From CBDCVD01 sp965224015 (lineage in GTDB: Bacteria; Pseudomonadota; Alphaproteobacteria; Rhizobiales; CBDCVD01), in NCBI GenBank assembly GCA_965224015.1, contig OZ245032.1:3224001-3288000 (forward strand): DNA of 64,000 nucleotides. The letters are read 5' to 3'. How positions within the stretch are numbered: the stretch's first letter is position 1; each line of letters begins with the position of its first letter. This document shows positions 1 to 9,572 of the stretch, piece after piece. The notes under the pieces were generated by a model. It was not told the origin of the DNA and made no database searches. It was given only the letters and a program-made list of their open reading frames with translations. The position numbers were made by a program, and so were the translations under genes.

Positions 1-177
1 TAATCAAGTGTCTTAAGGGCATTTAGTGGATGCCTTGGCGACAAGAGGCGATGAAGGACGTGATACACTGCGATAAGCCACGGGGAGTTGTGAATACACT
101 TTGATCCGTGGATTTCCGAATGGGGAAACCCGACCATTTATGGTCATTTTGCACTCAATACATAGGTGTAAAAGGCA

Positions 178-213
<36 letters not shown>

Positions 214-442
214 AAGGACATCAACCGAGACTCCGTTAGTAGTGGCGAGCGAACGCGGACCAGGCCAGTGGCAATTGTGCGCAAACCGGAACTGTCTGGA
301 AAGGCAGGCCAAAGTGGGTGATAGCCCCGTACGGGTAAAGCAAACTTTTGTCCTCGAGTAAGGCGGGACACGTGAAATCCTGTTTGAACATGGGGGGACC
401 ACCCTCCAAGCCTAAGTACTCCTTGTCGACCGATAGTGAACC

Positions 443-473
<31 letters not shown>

Positions 474-1057
474 GATGAGGGGAGTGAAATAGTCCCTGAA
501 ACTGAATGCCTACAAACAGTCGGAGCACGGTGTTATACCCTTGGGTGTAACATGTGTGACGGCGTACCTTTTGTATAATGGGTCAGTGACTTAATTTAGC
601 GAGCAAGCTTAAGCCGATAGGTGTAGGCGTAGCGAAAGCGAGTCTGAACAGGGCGTAGAGTTCGTTGAATTAGACCCGAAACCGGGTGATCTAGGCATGA
701 GCAGGTTGAAGGTGCGGTAACACGCACTGGAGGACCGAACCCACCTATGTTGAAAAATGGGGGGATGACTTGTGCCTAGGGGTGAAAGGCCAATCAAACC
801 CGGAAATAGCTGGTTCTCCGCGAAATCTATTTAGGTAGAGCGTCGGACGAATACTCTCGGGGGTAGAGCACTGGATGGGCTAGGGGGGCTCACCGCCTTA
901 CCAAACCTAACCAAACTCCGAATACCGAGAAGTACTATCCGGCAGACACTCAGTGGGTGCTAAGGTCCATTGAGGAAAGGGAAACAGCCCTAACCGCCAG
1001 CTAAGGCCCCTAAATTGTGGCTAAGTGGGAAAGGATGTGAGACCCCCAAGACAACCA

Positions 1058-1089
<32 letters not shown>

Positions 1090-1171
1090 GAAAGCGTAAC
1101 AGCTCACTGGTCTAGATAAGGGTTCTTGCGCCGAAGATGTAACGGGGCTCAAGCCACATGCCGAAGCTGCG

Positions 1172-1789
1172 GGCGCGTGCTTTGCACGCGCCAGAAATCA
1201 GAAATCAGAAACCAGAAACCAGAATTCTGTTTGGAAAGTTGCAGATGTCTGAGCACAATAAGGCGTCTGAGCACAATAAGATGTCTGAGCATGATAAAAA
1301 GCTTGGGAAGAACGATGAAGAACGATGAAGAACGATGAAAAATGATAATGTTGTCAAGGATTTTGACGATTTGATCGTTTATCAGAAAGCTTATGTCATT
1401 TCTTTGAAAATCCATTGCAATTCATCGCAATTGCCCAAAGTTGAGCAATATGATCTTGGCAACCAAATGCGCCGTGCCAGTAAATCAATCTGCGCCAATA
1501 TAGCAGAAGGATTTGGCAGGCAACGGGCCTCATCACCTGAATTCAAGCGCTATCTGATGATGGCTATTGGATCTGCCGATGAAATGAAGGTTTGGTTGAA
1601 CTATTGTCGTGATCTGGGGTATTTGCCCCGTGAAAAACAACGACAATGGAATCAGGAATATTCAGGAATATTCAGGAATATATTGTGATTGCGCGTATGC
1701 TCAGTGGTTTGCGTGCGAAGTGGAAATAACAGAATTTCTGGCTTCTGGTTTCAGGCTTCAGGCTTCTGGCGCGCGTAAAGCGCGCGCGG
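1172..1789 (+). other. 23S rRNA intervening sequence in helix 45
   Basis: The helix-45 loop is replaced by about 620 bases. Both ends are GC-rich hairpins (GGCGCGTGC/GCACGCGCC at 1172-1192 and a CGCGCG hairpin at 1769-1787). Inside them lies a long imperfect helix between 1191-1229 and 1730-1769, in which (C/T)CAGAAA heptads face TTCTGG/TTCAGG heptads. Helix 45 is a known site of bacterial intervening sequences that RNase III cuts out without religation. The element carries an S23-type ORF and three copies of a 17-bp unit (TGTCTGAGCACAATAAG type) near 1245-1297. Boundaries are approximate. Confidence 0.9.
1335..1688 (+). CDS. Four-helix bundle protein encoded by 23S rRNA intervening sequence (S23 family)
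   Basis: A 117-residue protein of the S23/TIGR02436 family, which is typically encoded inside 23S rRNA intervening sequences. The family signature is visible: QMRRASKSICANIAEGFGR near residues 44-62, followed by EFKRYLMMAIGSADE near 69-83. Known family members form helical pentamers; their role is unproven, although a part in rRNA or intervening-sequence metabolism has been suggested. The length is typical. The start codon ends a tandem run of AACGATGAAG units that offers several out-of-frame ATGs. The last codons overlap a tandem of GGAATATTCA units. The gene can only be expressed from the rRNA precursor or from a promoter within the insertion. Confidence 0.9.
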   Translation: MKNDNVVKDFDDLIVYQKAYVISLKIHCNSSQLPKVEQYDLGNQMRRASKSICANIAEGFGRQRASSPEFKRYLMMAIGSADEMKVWLNYCRDLGYLPREKQRQWNQEYSGIFRNIL

Positions 1790-2370
1790 TAGCGGAGCGT
1801 TCTGTAAATCTGCGAAGGGTGACCCGCGAGGGCACCTGGAGGTATCAGAAGTGCGAATGCTGACATGAGTAACGATAAAGAGTGTGAGAGACACTCTCGC
1901 CGAAAGTCCAAGGGTTCCTGCGTAAAGCTAATCTGCGCAGGGTTAGCCGGCCCCTAAGGCAAGGCCGAAAGGCGTAGTCGATGGGAATGCAGTTAATATT
2001 CTGCAGCCAGTGGGTAGTGACGAATATCGTAAGTTGTTCATCCTTATTGGATTGGATGGGCTGCGAAGATGTTCCAGGAAATAGCTCCCACAGACATTTT
2101 GTCATGACCGTACCCGAAACCGACACAGGTGGACTGGTAGAGCATACCAAGGCGCTTGAGAGAACTGCGTTGAAGGAACTCGGCAAATTGCCCCCGTAAC
2201 TTCGGGAGAAGGGGGCCCCGTGTCCGGGCAACCGGATGCGGGGGGCACAGACCAGGGGGTGGCGACTGTTTATCAAAAACATAGGGCTCTGCGAAGCCGC
2301 AAGGCGACGTATAGGGTCTGACGCCTGCCCGGTGCCGGAAGGTTAAAAGGAGGGGTGCAAGCTCCGAATT

Positions 2371-2414
<44 letters not shown>

Positions 2415-2856
2415 TAAAAATCGCCGCTTGCGATTTTTAACAGAAAGTGGAAACCAGAAACCGGAAACCAGAATTGTTTTATTTCGGGCTTTTCGTTTCA
2501 GGATTCGGATTTTCTGTTTTGCGCAAGCGAAATACGCTAGCCTTAGTAAAACTTGGCTATATGCTGGAAACTCTGAGTATCCTCCACTACTCGCCCAAAG
2601 GCAGTGATTGTGTTCTAAGGGCAGTGAAAATGTGTGAGGTGCAGACAATCAGCAGGAAACCCGGATAACCCAAATATCTTCCAAATATCCAGGGATCCTC
2701 AGAGACTACACGCCAAGCATTTATTCTAATTCTTGAATACGTGAATAAATGAAGATATAGTCCGAACTGCATGGCGACATGCAGAGGCCAGCAGAAATGA
2801 CTGGTCCGTGAAGCAAGAATTCTGATCTCAGGTTTCTGGCTTCAGGTAACAGATTG
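2415..2856 (+). other. Group I self-splicing intron in 23S rRNA (L1931 site)
   Basis: The exons read CCTAAGGT (to 2414) and AGCGAAATTCC (from 2857), matching the join between E. coli U1931 and A1932. P1 forms between exon CTAAGGT (2408-2414) and guide GCCTTAG (2540-2546), with the expected U-G pair at the splice site. P3 is CTTGGC (2552-2557) with GCCAAG (2712-2717). P4 is TGCTG (2562-2566) with CAGCA (2650-2654). P7 is GACTA (2704-2708) with TAGTC (2758-2762). P8 is CATTTATTC (2718-2726) with GAATAAATG (2743-2751). A P9 hairpin with a GCGA tetraloop lies at 2767-2784. The last intron base is G2856. No homing endonuclease ORF fits inside. The P1 loop is unusually long, about 125 bases. Confidence 0.93.
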
Positions 2857-2903
<47 letters not shown>

Positions 2904-3331
2904 CGACTTCCCCACTGTCTCCAACGCAGACTCAGTGAAATTGAACTCCCCGTGAAGATGCGGGGTACCTGCGGTTAGACGGAAAGACCCCGTGCACCTT
3001 AACTACAACTTCGCACTGGCAATTGTGTTGGCATGTGTAGGATAAGTGGTAGGCTTTGAAGCCATGGCGCCAGCCGTGGTGGAGCCGCAAGATGAAATAC
3101 CACTCTTATCGTCATGGTTGTCTAACCGCGATCCGTGAAGCCGGATCCGGGACATTGCGTGGTGGGTAGTTTGACTGGGGTGGTCGCCTCCCAAAGCGTA
3201 ACGGAGGCGCGCGAAGGTAGGCTCAGAGCGGTCGGAAATCGCTCGTTGAGTGCAATGGCATAAGCCTGCCTGACTGCGAGACTGACAAGTCGAGCAGAGT
3301 CGAAAGACGGTCATAGTGATCCGGTGGTCCC

Positions 3332-3387
<56 letters not shown>

Positions 3388-3416
3388 ACTGCCCAAGAGT
3401 CCATATCGACGGCAGT

Positions 3417-3459
<43 letters not shown>

Positions 3460-3490
3460 GAGGTCCCAAGGGTTTGGCTGTTCGCCAATG

Positions 3491-3522
<32 letters not shown>

Positions 3523-3572
3523 CGAGACAGTTCGGTCCCTATCTGCCGTGGGTGTCGGAGACTTGAGAGGAG

Positions 3573-3604
<32 letters not shown>

Positions 3605-3656
3605 TATCTCTGGTGGACCTGTTGTCGCGCCAGCGGCATAGCAGGGTAGCTATATA

Positions 3657-3696
<40 letters not shown>

Positions 3697-3830
3697 CCCT
3701 CAAAACGAGGTCTCCCTTGAGAGCCGTGGAAGACCACCACGTTGATAGGCCGGATGTGGACATGCAGCAATGTATGAAGCTTACCGGTACTAATAGCTCG
3801 ATTGGCTTGATTGCTCTCATTTATCAATAC

Positions 3831-3990
3831 CCGAACCAGAAACCAGAAACCAAAAATTTGAAGCCTTGAAGCTGGAAATCTGAAGCCTTAGACATTCAGT
3901 GATAGTTCGGATTTCAGGTTTTGAAGCCGGTATTAAAATATCGGATTAAAGCCGGTATTAAAGCCGGTATTAAAGAATGAGTGATCAACG
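3831..3990 (+). repeat. Heptad arm and tandem repeats in the 23S-5S spacer
   Basis: The spacer holds an AACCAGAAACCAGAAACC stretch (about 3834-3853) and the partly complementary GGATTTCAGGTTTTGAAGCC (about 3910-3930). These resemble the arms of the helix-45 intervening sequence and of the intron periphery. They are followed by tandem AAGCCGGTATTA units at about 3923-3975. No tRNA is visible in the 23S-5S spacer (3814-4196). Confidence 0.7.
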
Positions 3991-4196
3991 GCCCTACAAA
4001 TCTAGATTTAAGTCTGGATTTAAGGTTATTTGCAAAATAACATGATTTTGCCGGTGTCTTGAGATGATCTCTTCCTTACACGAGGCTCTTGCCCGGCGCC
4101 TGTTTGCTGTGGCGGGAGCGTTTGGCTGTTGGAAGTCAAACCGCGCCGTTTGCCTGCGCATATTGCGGCTATCCGGCTTCCCGGCTTCTGATATCC

Positions 4197-4314
4197 GCCC
4201 TGGTGGTTATTGCGCAGTGAAAAAACCCGATCCCATCCCGAACTCGGTCGTTAAGCGCTGCAGCGCCGATGGTACTTTGTCTTAAGGCACGGGAGAGTAG
4301 GTCGCTGCCAGGGT
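4197..4314 (+). rRNA. rrf: 5S ribosomal RNA
   Basis: Contains the standard 5S blocks CCCGATCCCATCCCGAACTC (4225-4244) and GGGAGAGTAGGTCGCTGCCAGG. Helix I joins CCTGG near 4199 with CCAGG near 4308 and is extended outward by TATCCGCC/GGTGGATA, which probably forms the processing stem. Length of about 118 bases is normal. It follows the 23S gene after a spacer of about 380 bases. Ends were placed by alignment to E. coli 5S helix I. Confidence 0.95.
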
Positions 4315-4419
4315 GGATATCACAAGCCTGAAAGTCGAAGGCGCAGGACGTGTGCTATTGCTTGGGTCACACCGAAAGCGGTTTAATCGCACCGACCACT
4401 TACCGGATGCGTTGTAAAA

Positions 4420-5463
4420 ATGTCGAATTCCCTCCTTGCAACAACGAGCCTGATGAGTCGCGTGATCACCAGACCGACGCGTGAAATGGCGCTGGCGGCG
4501 TTAAAAGCGCCCCGGCAGTTGCGGATCGTGACGCATCGGCGACAAGAGTTGCGACAGGCGCGCGCGGTGGTGACCTTGATGGTGCGCAATGGCGCCGTCC
4601 GGCTGCCCTATTTCCTCGAGTATTACCGCAAACTTGGCGTGCAGCATTTTCTCATAGTCGACAACGGATCCGATGACGGCTCTCTTGATATCCTGCAACA
4701 CGAGCCGGACTGCTCGGTGTGGTCAACGACATTCTCTTATGCCAGGGCCCGTCACGGAATGGCCTGGGCCAATTATCTGAACCATCGATACTGCCACAAC
4801 AAATGGGTGCTGACCCTCGATAGCGACGAGTTTTTTGTCTATCCCGAAATGGAGACGCGGTCGTTCTTCAGCTTTCTCGATTATTTGGATGAAAAGGGCA
4901 GTCCTGTCCTGCACACGCCAATGATCGATATGTATCCGCGCACGAGCATTGCGTTTACTCCTTATGAGAGCGGCATGGATCCCCTGTTCCTTTGCGCCTA
5001 CTTTGATCGTTCCGGATATACTTTTGACAGCAACAACCGACATAGGTTACCTGTATTGATTGGCGGCCCCAGGCACAGAAGACTTAGTGGAAATCTGGAC
5101 TACCAAATCGTGCAAACAAAATTTGCCTTGGCTAGGTGGCAATCGGATAGGTTGTATACAAGCTCAACTCATTTTATACGTCCGAAGCGGCTTTATCGCG
5201 ATGCGATGTTGCAGGGGCAAACAAGCGGCGCCCTTTTACACCAGAAATTTCTTGGTGATTTCAAAGCTTCTGTAGACGTTGAAGTGGAGAGAAAAGAGCA
5301 TTGTGATGACGGAAAAGTGTGTAAGTCTTATCGGGATTCTATTGACAAAAATCCTGAAATGTCATTATTCGACGAAAATATATCGCAAAAATACGAGAAC
5401 ACGGCGAGCCTTGTGAAGGCAGGGCTGATGCATGGCGGGGATTGGGCATCACGAGATGTGTAG
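4420..5463 (+). CDS. Family 2-like glycosyltransferase
   Basis: A 347-residue soluble protein related to the GT-A fold glycosyltransferase group Glyco_tranf_2_4/GT92-like. After an N-terminal extension it shows VTLMVRNGAVRLPYFLEYYRKLGV, split here by position: VRNGA near 55-59 and FLEYYRKLGV near 65-74. DNGSDDGS follows at 81-88, and TLDSDEF at 132-138 supplies the DxD-like metal and nucleotide-sugar site. Acceptor and sugar are unknown. It stands alone between the rRNA operon and a repeat-rich stretch. The last third is clearly more AT-rich than the first. No strong ribosome binding site is seen, so the start could be further downstream, for example at the Met12 codon. Confidence 0.75.
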   Translation: MSNSLLATTSLMSRVITRPTREMALAALKAPRQLRIVTHRRQELRQARAVVTLMVRNGAVRLPYFLEYYRKLGVQHFLIVDNGSDDGSLDILQHEPDCSVWSTTFSYARARHGMAWANYLNHRYCHNKWVLTLDSDEFFVYPEMETRSFFSFLDYLDEKGSPVLHTPMIDMYPRTSIAFTPYESGMDPLFLCAYFDRSGYTFDSNNRHRLPVLIGGPRHRRLSGNLDYQIVQTKFALARWQSDRLYTSSTHFIRPKRLYRDAMLQGQTSGALLHQKFLGDFKASVDVEVERKEHCDDGKVCKSYRDSIDKNPEMSLFDENISQKYENTASLVKAGLMHGGDWASRDV

Positions 5464-5579
5464 TCGCTATTGTGGGCAATATAGGAATACGGCGCGGTCA
5501 GCCAACGGCGCCTTTACGGCGCAATGTGGTGGCGAAACTAGGCACTCTGATTAACGGATTTTAATTTCGTTTGGGCTCT

Positions 5580-5693
5580 AATACCAAGGGGCCTTGCGTT
5601 TGACTCCTGGCCCAGCGTAAAACCGTTGTCTTATCAATACGACACACAAGTCAGCGTGTACAAAAAGCCAATACCGCTGGTATAAGTCTCCCA
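5580..5693 (-). repeat. Repeat A, diverged copy
   Basis: Starts ATACCAAGGG and ends AATACCGCTGGTATAA, the two ends of family A, but the centre is diverged from other copies. It fills most of the gap between the glycosyltransferase and the LacI remnant, together with a half copy of repeat B. Confidence 0.75.
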
Positions 5694-5697
5694 GGAT

Positions 5698-5762
5698 ATA
5701 GATCAGCTTGGCGTTAGTTGGCCCCATAGCAAAATGGGTACAGCTAACGCCAAGCTGATCTA
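5698..5762. repeat. Repeat B, half copy
   Basis: A palindrome with arms AGATCAGCTTGGCGTTAG and CTAACGCCAAGCTGATCT around CCCCATAGCAAAATGGGTAC. This is the right half of family B. Confidence 0.8.
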
Positions 5763-5785
5763 ATGAGAGAGAGCGAGACACGCTG

Positions 5786-6720
5786 TCATTTGGATTTAGG
5801 TTGGATATTGCCTAAGCTGGGCTGGCGAATGGACAGCCTCACCGGCGTGCGAGTTTCATTTGCCGGCCTTTTGTTCTCTTCAAGCCAGTTCACAATGGTT
5901 GCTGCCGCTTGCGCACCAATTGTCACGATATCACAACTAACCGATGAGATAGCTGGATAGACTTGCGCGGCTTCTTCGATGTCATCGAAACCAACGATCA
6001 GAAAGTCGTCTCCGACTGTCTGGTCGATTTCCTGAAAGCCGCTGAGCATGCCTAGCGCAACAAGGTCATTATAGCAGACGGCGGCATCGACTGCGGGGTG
6101 TTTTTCGAAGAGCAGAGCTGCGGCTTTTCGCCCAAAGTCGCGGCTTGCCTCACCGGTTAGAACAACCGGCGACATCCCGACCTCGCCTAAAACATCCATG
6201 TATCCGGACTTTCTCTCTTGAGTGCCTGCACGCCCCTCCATGCCGCCAACAAAAGCCACGCGACTCGCGCCCATTTCAAACAAATGCCTCACCGCTTTCT
6301 CGCTTCCCAACGGATAGTCAGGCGCCGTGCATGGAAATTGATTGAGCCGATCGTCGACACACCTGAGCAACTGCATTGTCGGAACGCCCGCACGCGCAAC
6401 GGCATCAAACGTTGCTGCAGTCTGCCCATAGGCCGGGCAAATGATGAGTGCTGACACACCGTGCTCAATCATTGAATTGACAACCTGTTCCTGCAATTTC
6501 GGATCTTCGTCTGTGTTTGCGAGCACAGTAGCGTATCCCTTTTCGGATAGCGTCATTTGAAGAGAGGTGGCGAACTCAGTGAAAAACGGGTTGCGAAGAT
6601 CGTTAATGACGAGTCCAATCAACCCGGCATTTGACTTGCGCATGTTGGCAGCGGAGCGGTTGTAGACGTATCCCAAATCCACCATGGCCGCGCGTACCTG
6701 CTTGTGGGTCTCCTTGCCAA
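5786..6720 (-). pseudogene. LacI-family transcriptional regulator lacking its DNA-binding domain
   Basis: The open frame (ATG at 6685) gives a 299-residue periplasmic-binding-protein-like sugar-sensing domain. It begins with the hinge region NRSAANMRKSNAGLIGLV and has typical LacI core motifs such as NDLRNPFFTEF and VGFDDIEEA. In-frame codons upstream of this ATG read GKETHKQVRAA, the end of a normal LacI head. Upstream of about 6720 the sequence becomes repeat C, so the helix-turn-helix (about 45 residues) is lost. The product could bind ligand but not an operator. The neighbouring GMC oxidoreductase may have been its target. It is called a pseudogene because the head is missing. Confidence 0.85.
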
Positions 6721-6762
6721 TCGAGAAACAGAATTGATTCTACCAAGACCTGACACGCTCTA
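6716..6762 (-). repeat. Repeat C at a deletion junction
   Basis: Reads AGAGCGTGTCAGGTCTTGG, then AGAATCAATTCTGTTTCTCG on the minus strand. It joins a Dabb-like stub directly to the beheaded lacI gene, so it marks a deletion or rearrangement end point. Confidence 0.8.
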
Positions 6763-6826
6763 GTTCGGCGAAAGGCCCTTCAATGCGTTCGGGGGTGGCA
6801 TCCGGTTTGAAGGTGATGAGAACCAT
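6740..6826 (-). pseudogene. Truncated Dabb-like (stress-responsive alpha/beta barrel) gene stub
   Basis: A 28-codon frame begins MVLITFKPDATPERIEGPF. This resembles the first strand and helix of dimeric Dabb-domain proteins, which often start with a VLFKFKPDAT-type sequence. After about 22 codons it runs into repeat C and stops. It lies just downstream of the intact GMC oxidoreductase gene in the same direction. The family assignment rests on about 20 residues and is tentative. Confidence 0.5.
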
Positions 6827-6847
6827 ATGTCAGGTCATGTATATCCC

Positions 6848-8437
6848 TTAATTCAGCTTGTAGTCCTGTTTTATCATATCGGCCGCCTTTTCGCCGATCA
6901 TGATCGCCGCCGCATTCGTGTTCGATGAGATCACAGTTGGCATGATCGAGTTGTCGACCACGCGCAGCCCGTCGATTCCATTGAACCGTAGCCTCACATC
7001 GACCACTGCATCGCCGTCATTCCCCATCCGACAGGTTCCAGCGCAGTGGTGTGAGGTCTTCGAGTGCTCCGAGATAAAGCCAAAATAATCCTGGTCGGTT
7101 TTGATATCAGGGCCTGGCAGGCGCTCGGCCAAGATGTATTTTCTCAATGGTGATTGGGAAAGGATCTCTTGTGCCAATTTCAGACCACGGATTGACATAT
7201 CCCGATCCAGGGGATCCTGAAGGTAGTTTGGGTCGATCAGCGGCGCCTTGGCCGGATCGGCGCTTTGCAGCCGGACTGTGCCGCGGGAGCGCGGGCGCAG
7301 ATAGCAGGAATTCAGGGTGATCCCGCCCTGGGGCATCGCTGCGACGCCATGTTCGATCCCTGTGCCTAGGCCCAGGTGGAACTGGATATCGGGGGAGCGG
7401 GCGTCCGGATCGGCATACCAGAACCCGCCGGTTTCAAATAGCGACGAGGCCACTGGCCCCTTCCGGCCAAAGATGTATTGCAGCCCCGCAATCGCCGCCC
7501 AATGCGGCTTGGCATAACGGTCATAGCTGTAAGGCCCCTTGAGTTCGCTGATGCAGTAGAGGTCCAGGTGATCTTGAAGGTTTGCACCGACTTGCGGCTG
7601 GTCATACTGCACGTCAATCCCAAGCGCTCGCAGATCGTCGGCGGGGCCGATGCCTGACAGCTGCAACAACCGGGGCGAGCCGACGGCCCCGCCACACAAC
7701 AGCACCTCATTCTGTGCCACCAACTGGGTGCCGTCGAACATCTCGACCCCGGTGACACGGTCTGCATCAACGATCAGCCGTTTTACCTGCGCGCCCAGCT
7801 TGACGGTCAGGTTCTTACGGTGGCGGTTTGGCGCGACATAAGCCATCGCCGCCGAGGACCGGCGCACGTTGCGCTGGGTCAGCTGGTAATAACAGACGCC
7901 GTCCTGTTGATCCGCGTTGATATCCATGTTGCGCGGGATGCCCAGTTCGGCGGCGGCCTCGAAATAGGCCTCGCAGACCGGCAGCGGCGCGCGAGGGTTA
8001 CTGACCCCCAATGGGCCGCCCTTGCCGTGGTATTGGTTGTCGAAGCACTCGTTGTCCTCGGCCTTGCGGTAATAGGGCAGCACGTCGTCGTAGCCCCATC
8101 CCCTGCAACCCATCTGGCGCCAGTCGTCATAGTCCTGTGCATTGCCACGTGTGTAAATCTGTGCATTGATCGCCGATCCGCCCCCAATCACCTTGGCCTG
8201 AGTATAGCGAAACACTTTGTTTTTCATGTGCCTTTGCGGAACCGTATCCCATCCCCAGGATCCAATTCCCTTTGTCATCTTCGCAAAACCCGCGGGCAGG
8301 TGGTAGAATGGATGACGATCGCTGCCTCCGGCCTCAAGCAATAGAATCTGTGCTGAAGAGATCTCCGACAGGCGCCCGGCAAGCACGGATCCGGCCGAGC
8401 CGCCGCCGACGATGATGAAGTCATATTCTTTTGGCAT
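6848..8437 (-). CDS. GMC-family FAD-dependent oxidoreductase (choline dehydrogenase-like)
   Basis: An about 529-residue flavoprotein of the glucose-methanol-choline family. The ADP-binding motif DFIIVGGGSAGSVLAGRLSE lies at the N-terminus, followed by the GMC signature region around GGGSAINAQIYTRG. The C-terminal domain contains SKTSHHCAGTCRMG and VVDNSIMPTVISSNTNAAAIMIGEKAAD, including the active-site histidine region. It should oxidise an alcohol to an aldehyde or ketone; the substrate is unknown. The start at 8437 was chosen because AAGGAAG precedes MPKEYDF at good spacing; an upstream ATG at 8467 overlaps the preceding fragment. It follows a beheaded second GMC gene in the same direction. 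Confidence 0.9.
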   Translation of the reverse strand: MPKEYDFIIVGGGSAGSVLAGRLSEISSAQILLLEAGGSDRHPFYHLPAGFAKMTKGIGSWGWDTVPQRHMKNKVFRYTQAKVIGGGSAINAQIYTRGNAQDYDDWRQMGCRGWGYDDVLPYYRKAEDNECFDNQYHGKGGPLGVSNPRAPLPVCEAYFEAAAELGIPRNMDINADQQDGVCYYQLTQRNVRRSSAAMAYVAPNRHRKNLTVKLGAQVKRLIVDADRVTGVEMFDGTQLVAQNEVLLCGGAVGSPRLLQLSGIGPADDLRALGIDVQYDQPQVGANLQDHLDLYCISELKGPYSYDRYAKPHWAAIAGLQYIFGRKGPVASSLFETGGFWYADPDARSPDIQFHLGLGTGIEHGVAAMPQGGITLNSCYLRPRSRGTVRLQSADPAKAPLIDPNYLQDPLDRDMSIRGLKLAQEILSQSPLRKYILAERLPGPDIKTDQDYFGFISEHSKTSHHCAGTCRMGNDGDAVVDVRLRFNGIDGLRVVDNSIMPTVISSNTNAAAIMIGEKAADMIKQDYKLN

Positions 8438-8463
8438 TTTTTCTTCCTTTGTCGATCCATAGC

Positions 8464-9009
8464 TCACCCGAGCAGATCGGACCGCTGCATATGGTCAGTG
8501 GCACGAAGGGATAATGCGGCAATGGTCAGTGCCGGGTTCACAGCCGCCGAGGTCGGCAGAACTGAAGCATCGGTGGTGAACAGGTTGGAGTGGTTGTGGT
8601 TGCGGCAGAACGGGTCTACGACGCTTGAGTTCGGGTCGCTGCCCATGCGCGCCGTGCCGCATTGGTGCGACGGGTTGCGGCGATCAAAGGGGCGAGCCAA
8701 TACGATCGGAAAACCGGCTTGGCGCAGTTTCCGCTTAAGTTTAGCCACCAACGCCAGGTGGGCGTCCCCGTTGGACCCCTTCCAGTCGAGAACGATTTGG
8801 CCGTTCCTGAGAGTGACCCGGTTTTGGGGGGTTGGGCGGTCCGCGGACATCGCGGAGATATCAACGGAATGGCGCGCTAGCCATCTTGCCACCAGACCGG
8901 GCAGCGGTAAGCACGACTGCAAAACCGGTCCGGCAATTTTCCCGAGCATTTGGATATTTTCCAAAGGTTCTCCCTTCGGCCCGCTTGTCAGGTAATAGTC
9001 GTTTATCAT
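8464..9009 (-). pseudogene. C-terminal fragment of a second GMC oxidoreductase
   Basis: The 181-residue frame contains only the C-terminal GMC domain: RNPSHQCGTARMG near 112-124, then LFTTDASVLPTSAAVNPALT and IAALSLRATDH. The FAD-binding N-terminal two thirds are absent. The frame begins exactly where repeat B starts (about 9009), which suggests that the repeat replaced or accompanied loss of the 5' part. Its TGA overlaps the alternative ATG of the intact GMC gene. The conserved His needed for catalysis remains, but without the FAD domain the product cannot work. Confidence 0.85.
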
Positions 9010-9150
9010 TAGATCAACATACGTTTAGTTATACCCATTTTGCTATGGGGACAACTAAACGTATAAAGCTGATCGCCTTGGAATCTATAGCAAAATGCGC
9101 GAAAAATACGGCAATGCCCATGATACCAATGAAACGCATTTTGCTATAGA
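9008..9150. repeat. Repeat B, full copy
   Basis: Contains GATCAACATACGTTTAGT, CCCATTTTGCTATGGGG and a second arm, followed by CTATAGCAAAATGCG paired with CGCATTTTGCTATAG. It abuts the beheaded GMC fragment. Confidence 0.85.
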
Positions 9151-9254
9151 CGCATCGCAAGAGCTATCGCAAACACCACATCAATTCCAAAACTATGGGA
9201 ATTCAAAGTTATGTCAGGTGGTGAGTTTGTTGGTATTTTGTTAAGCATTCGTCT

Positions 9255-9294
9255 TTATACGCATGATCGCGCTGTATACGCATGATCGCGCTGT
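9255..9294. repeat. Direct tandem repeat, two 19-bp units
   Basis: TATACGCATGATCGCGCTG occurs twice in a row. It lies in a non-coding stretch (9151-9460) where no gene is seen. Confidence 0.8.
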
Positions 9295-9460
9295 TCGTAT
9301 TTTTGGTTGTTGGTTGTTGTCTTTGCTGCGTATGAGTTGCGTCATATTGAGTTGCGTGTGTTGCGCACATGTACCCGGTACCATCGCGTAAATCAGATTT
9401 GAGTAGCCTGTTGAGTTGAGAGTTTTTAGCCCCTGACTCAGGGTATATTGATGGGGTTAA

Positions 9461-9492
9461 GGTCCGGTGAGGCGCATCGCCGGACCTTTCTT
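9461..9492 (+). terminator. Rho-independent terminator
   Basis: GGTCCGGTGA pairs with TCGCCGGACC in a 10-bp stem with a 6-base loop, followed by TTTCTT. No ORF precedes it on the plus strand, so it may end a short non-coding transcript. A further palindrome CCCTGACTCAGGG lies at 9430-9442. Confidence 0.65.
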
Positions 9493-9572
9493 ATATAATT
9501 GGGCCTCTCTGTGAACGGGCATCAGCCTGCCCACAGCCCTTCGTCCGACAGGTTTTCCACTTCTCCACCGAT

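Noticed and set aside
2447..2668. Homing endonuclease ORF in the intron
   Set aside because: The 73-codon frame has no LAGLIDADG, HNH or GIY-YIG motif and overlaps core helices.
2415..2856. Second S23-type intervening sequence instead of an intron
   Set aside because: The P1, P3, P4, P7 and P8 pairings and the exact exon join support a group I intron. The helix-69/71 site would not tolerate simple fragmentation.
3814..4196. tRNA gene in the 23S-5S spacer
   Set aside because: No cloverleaf or T-loop TTCGA sequence is present.
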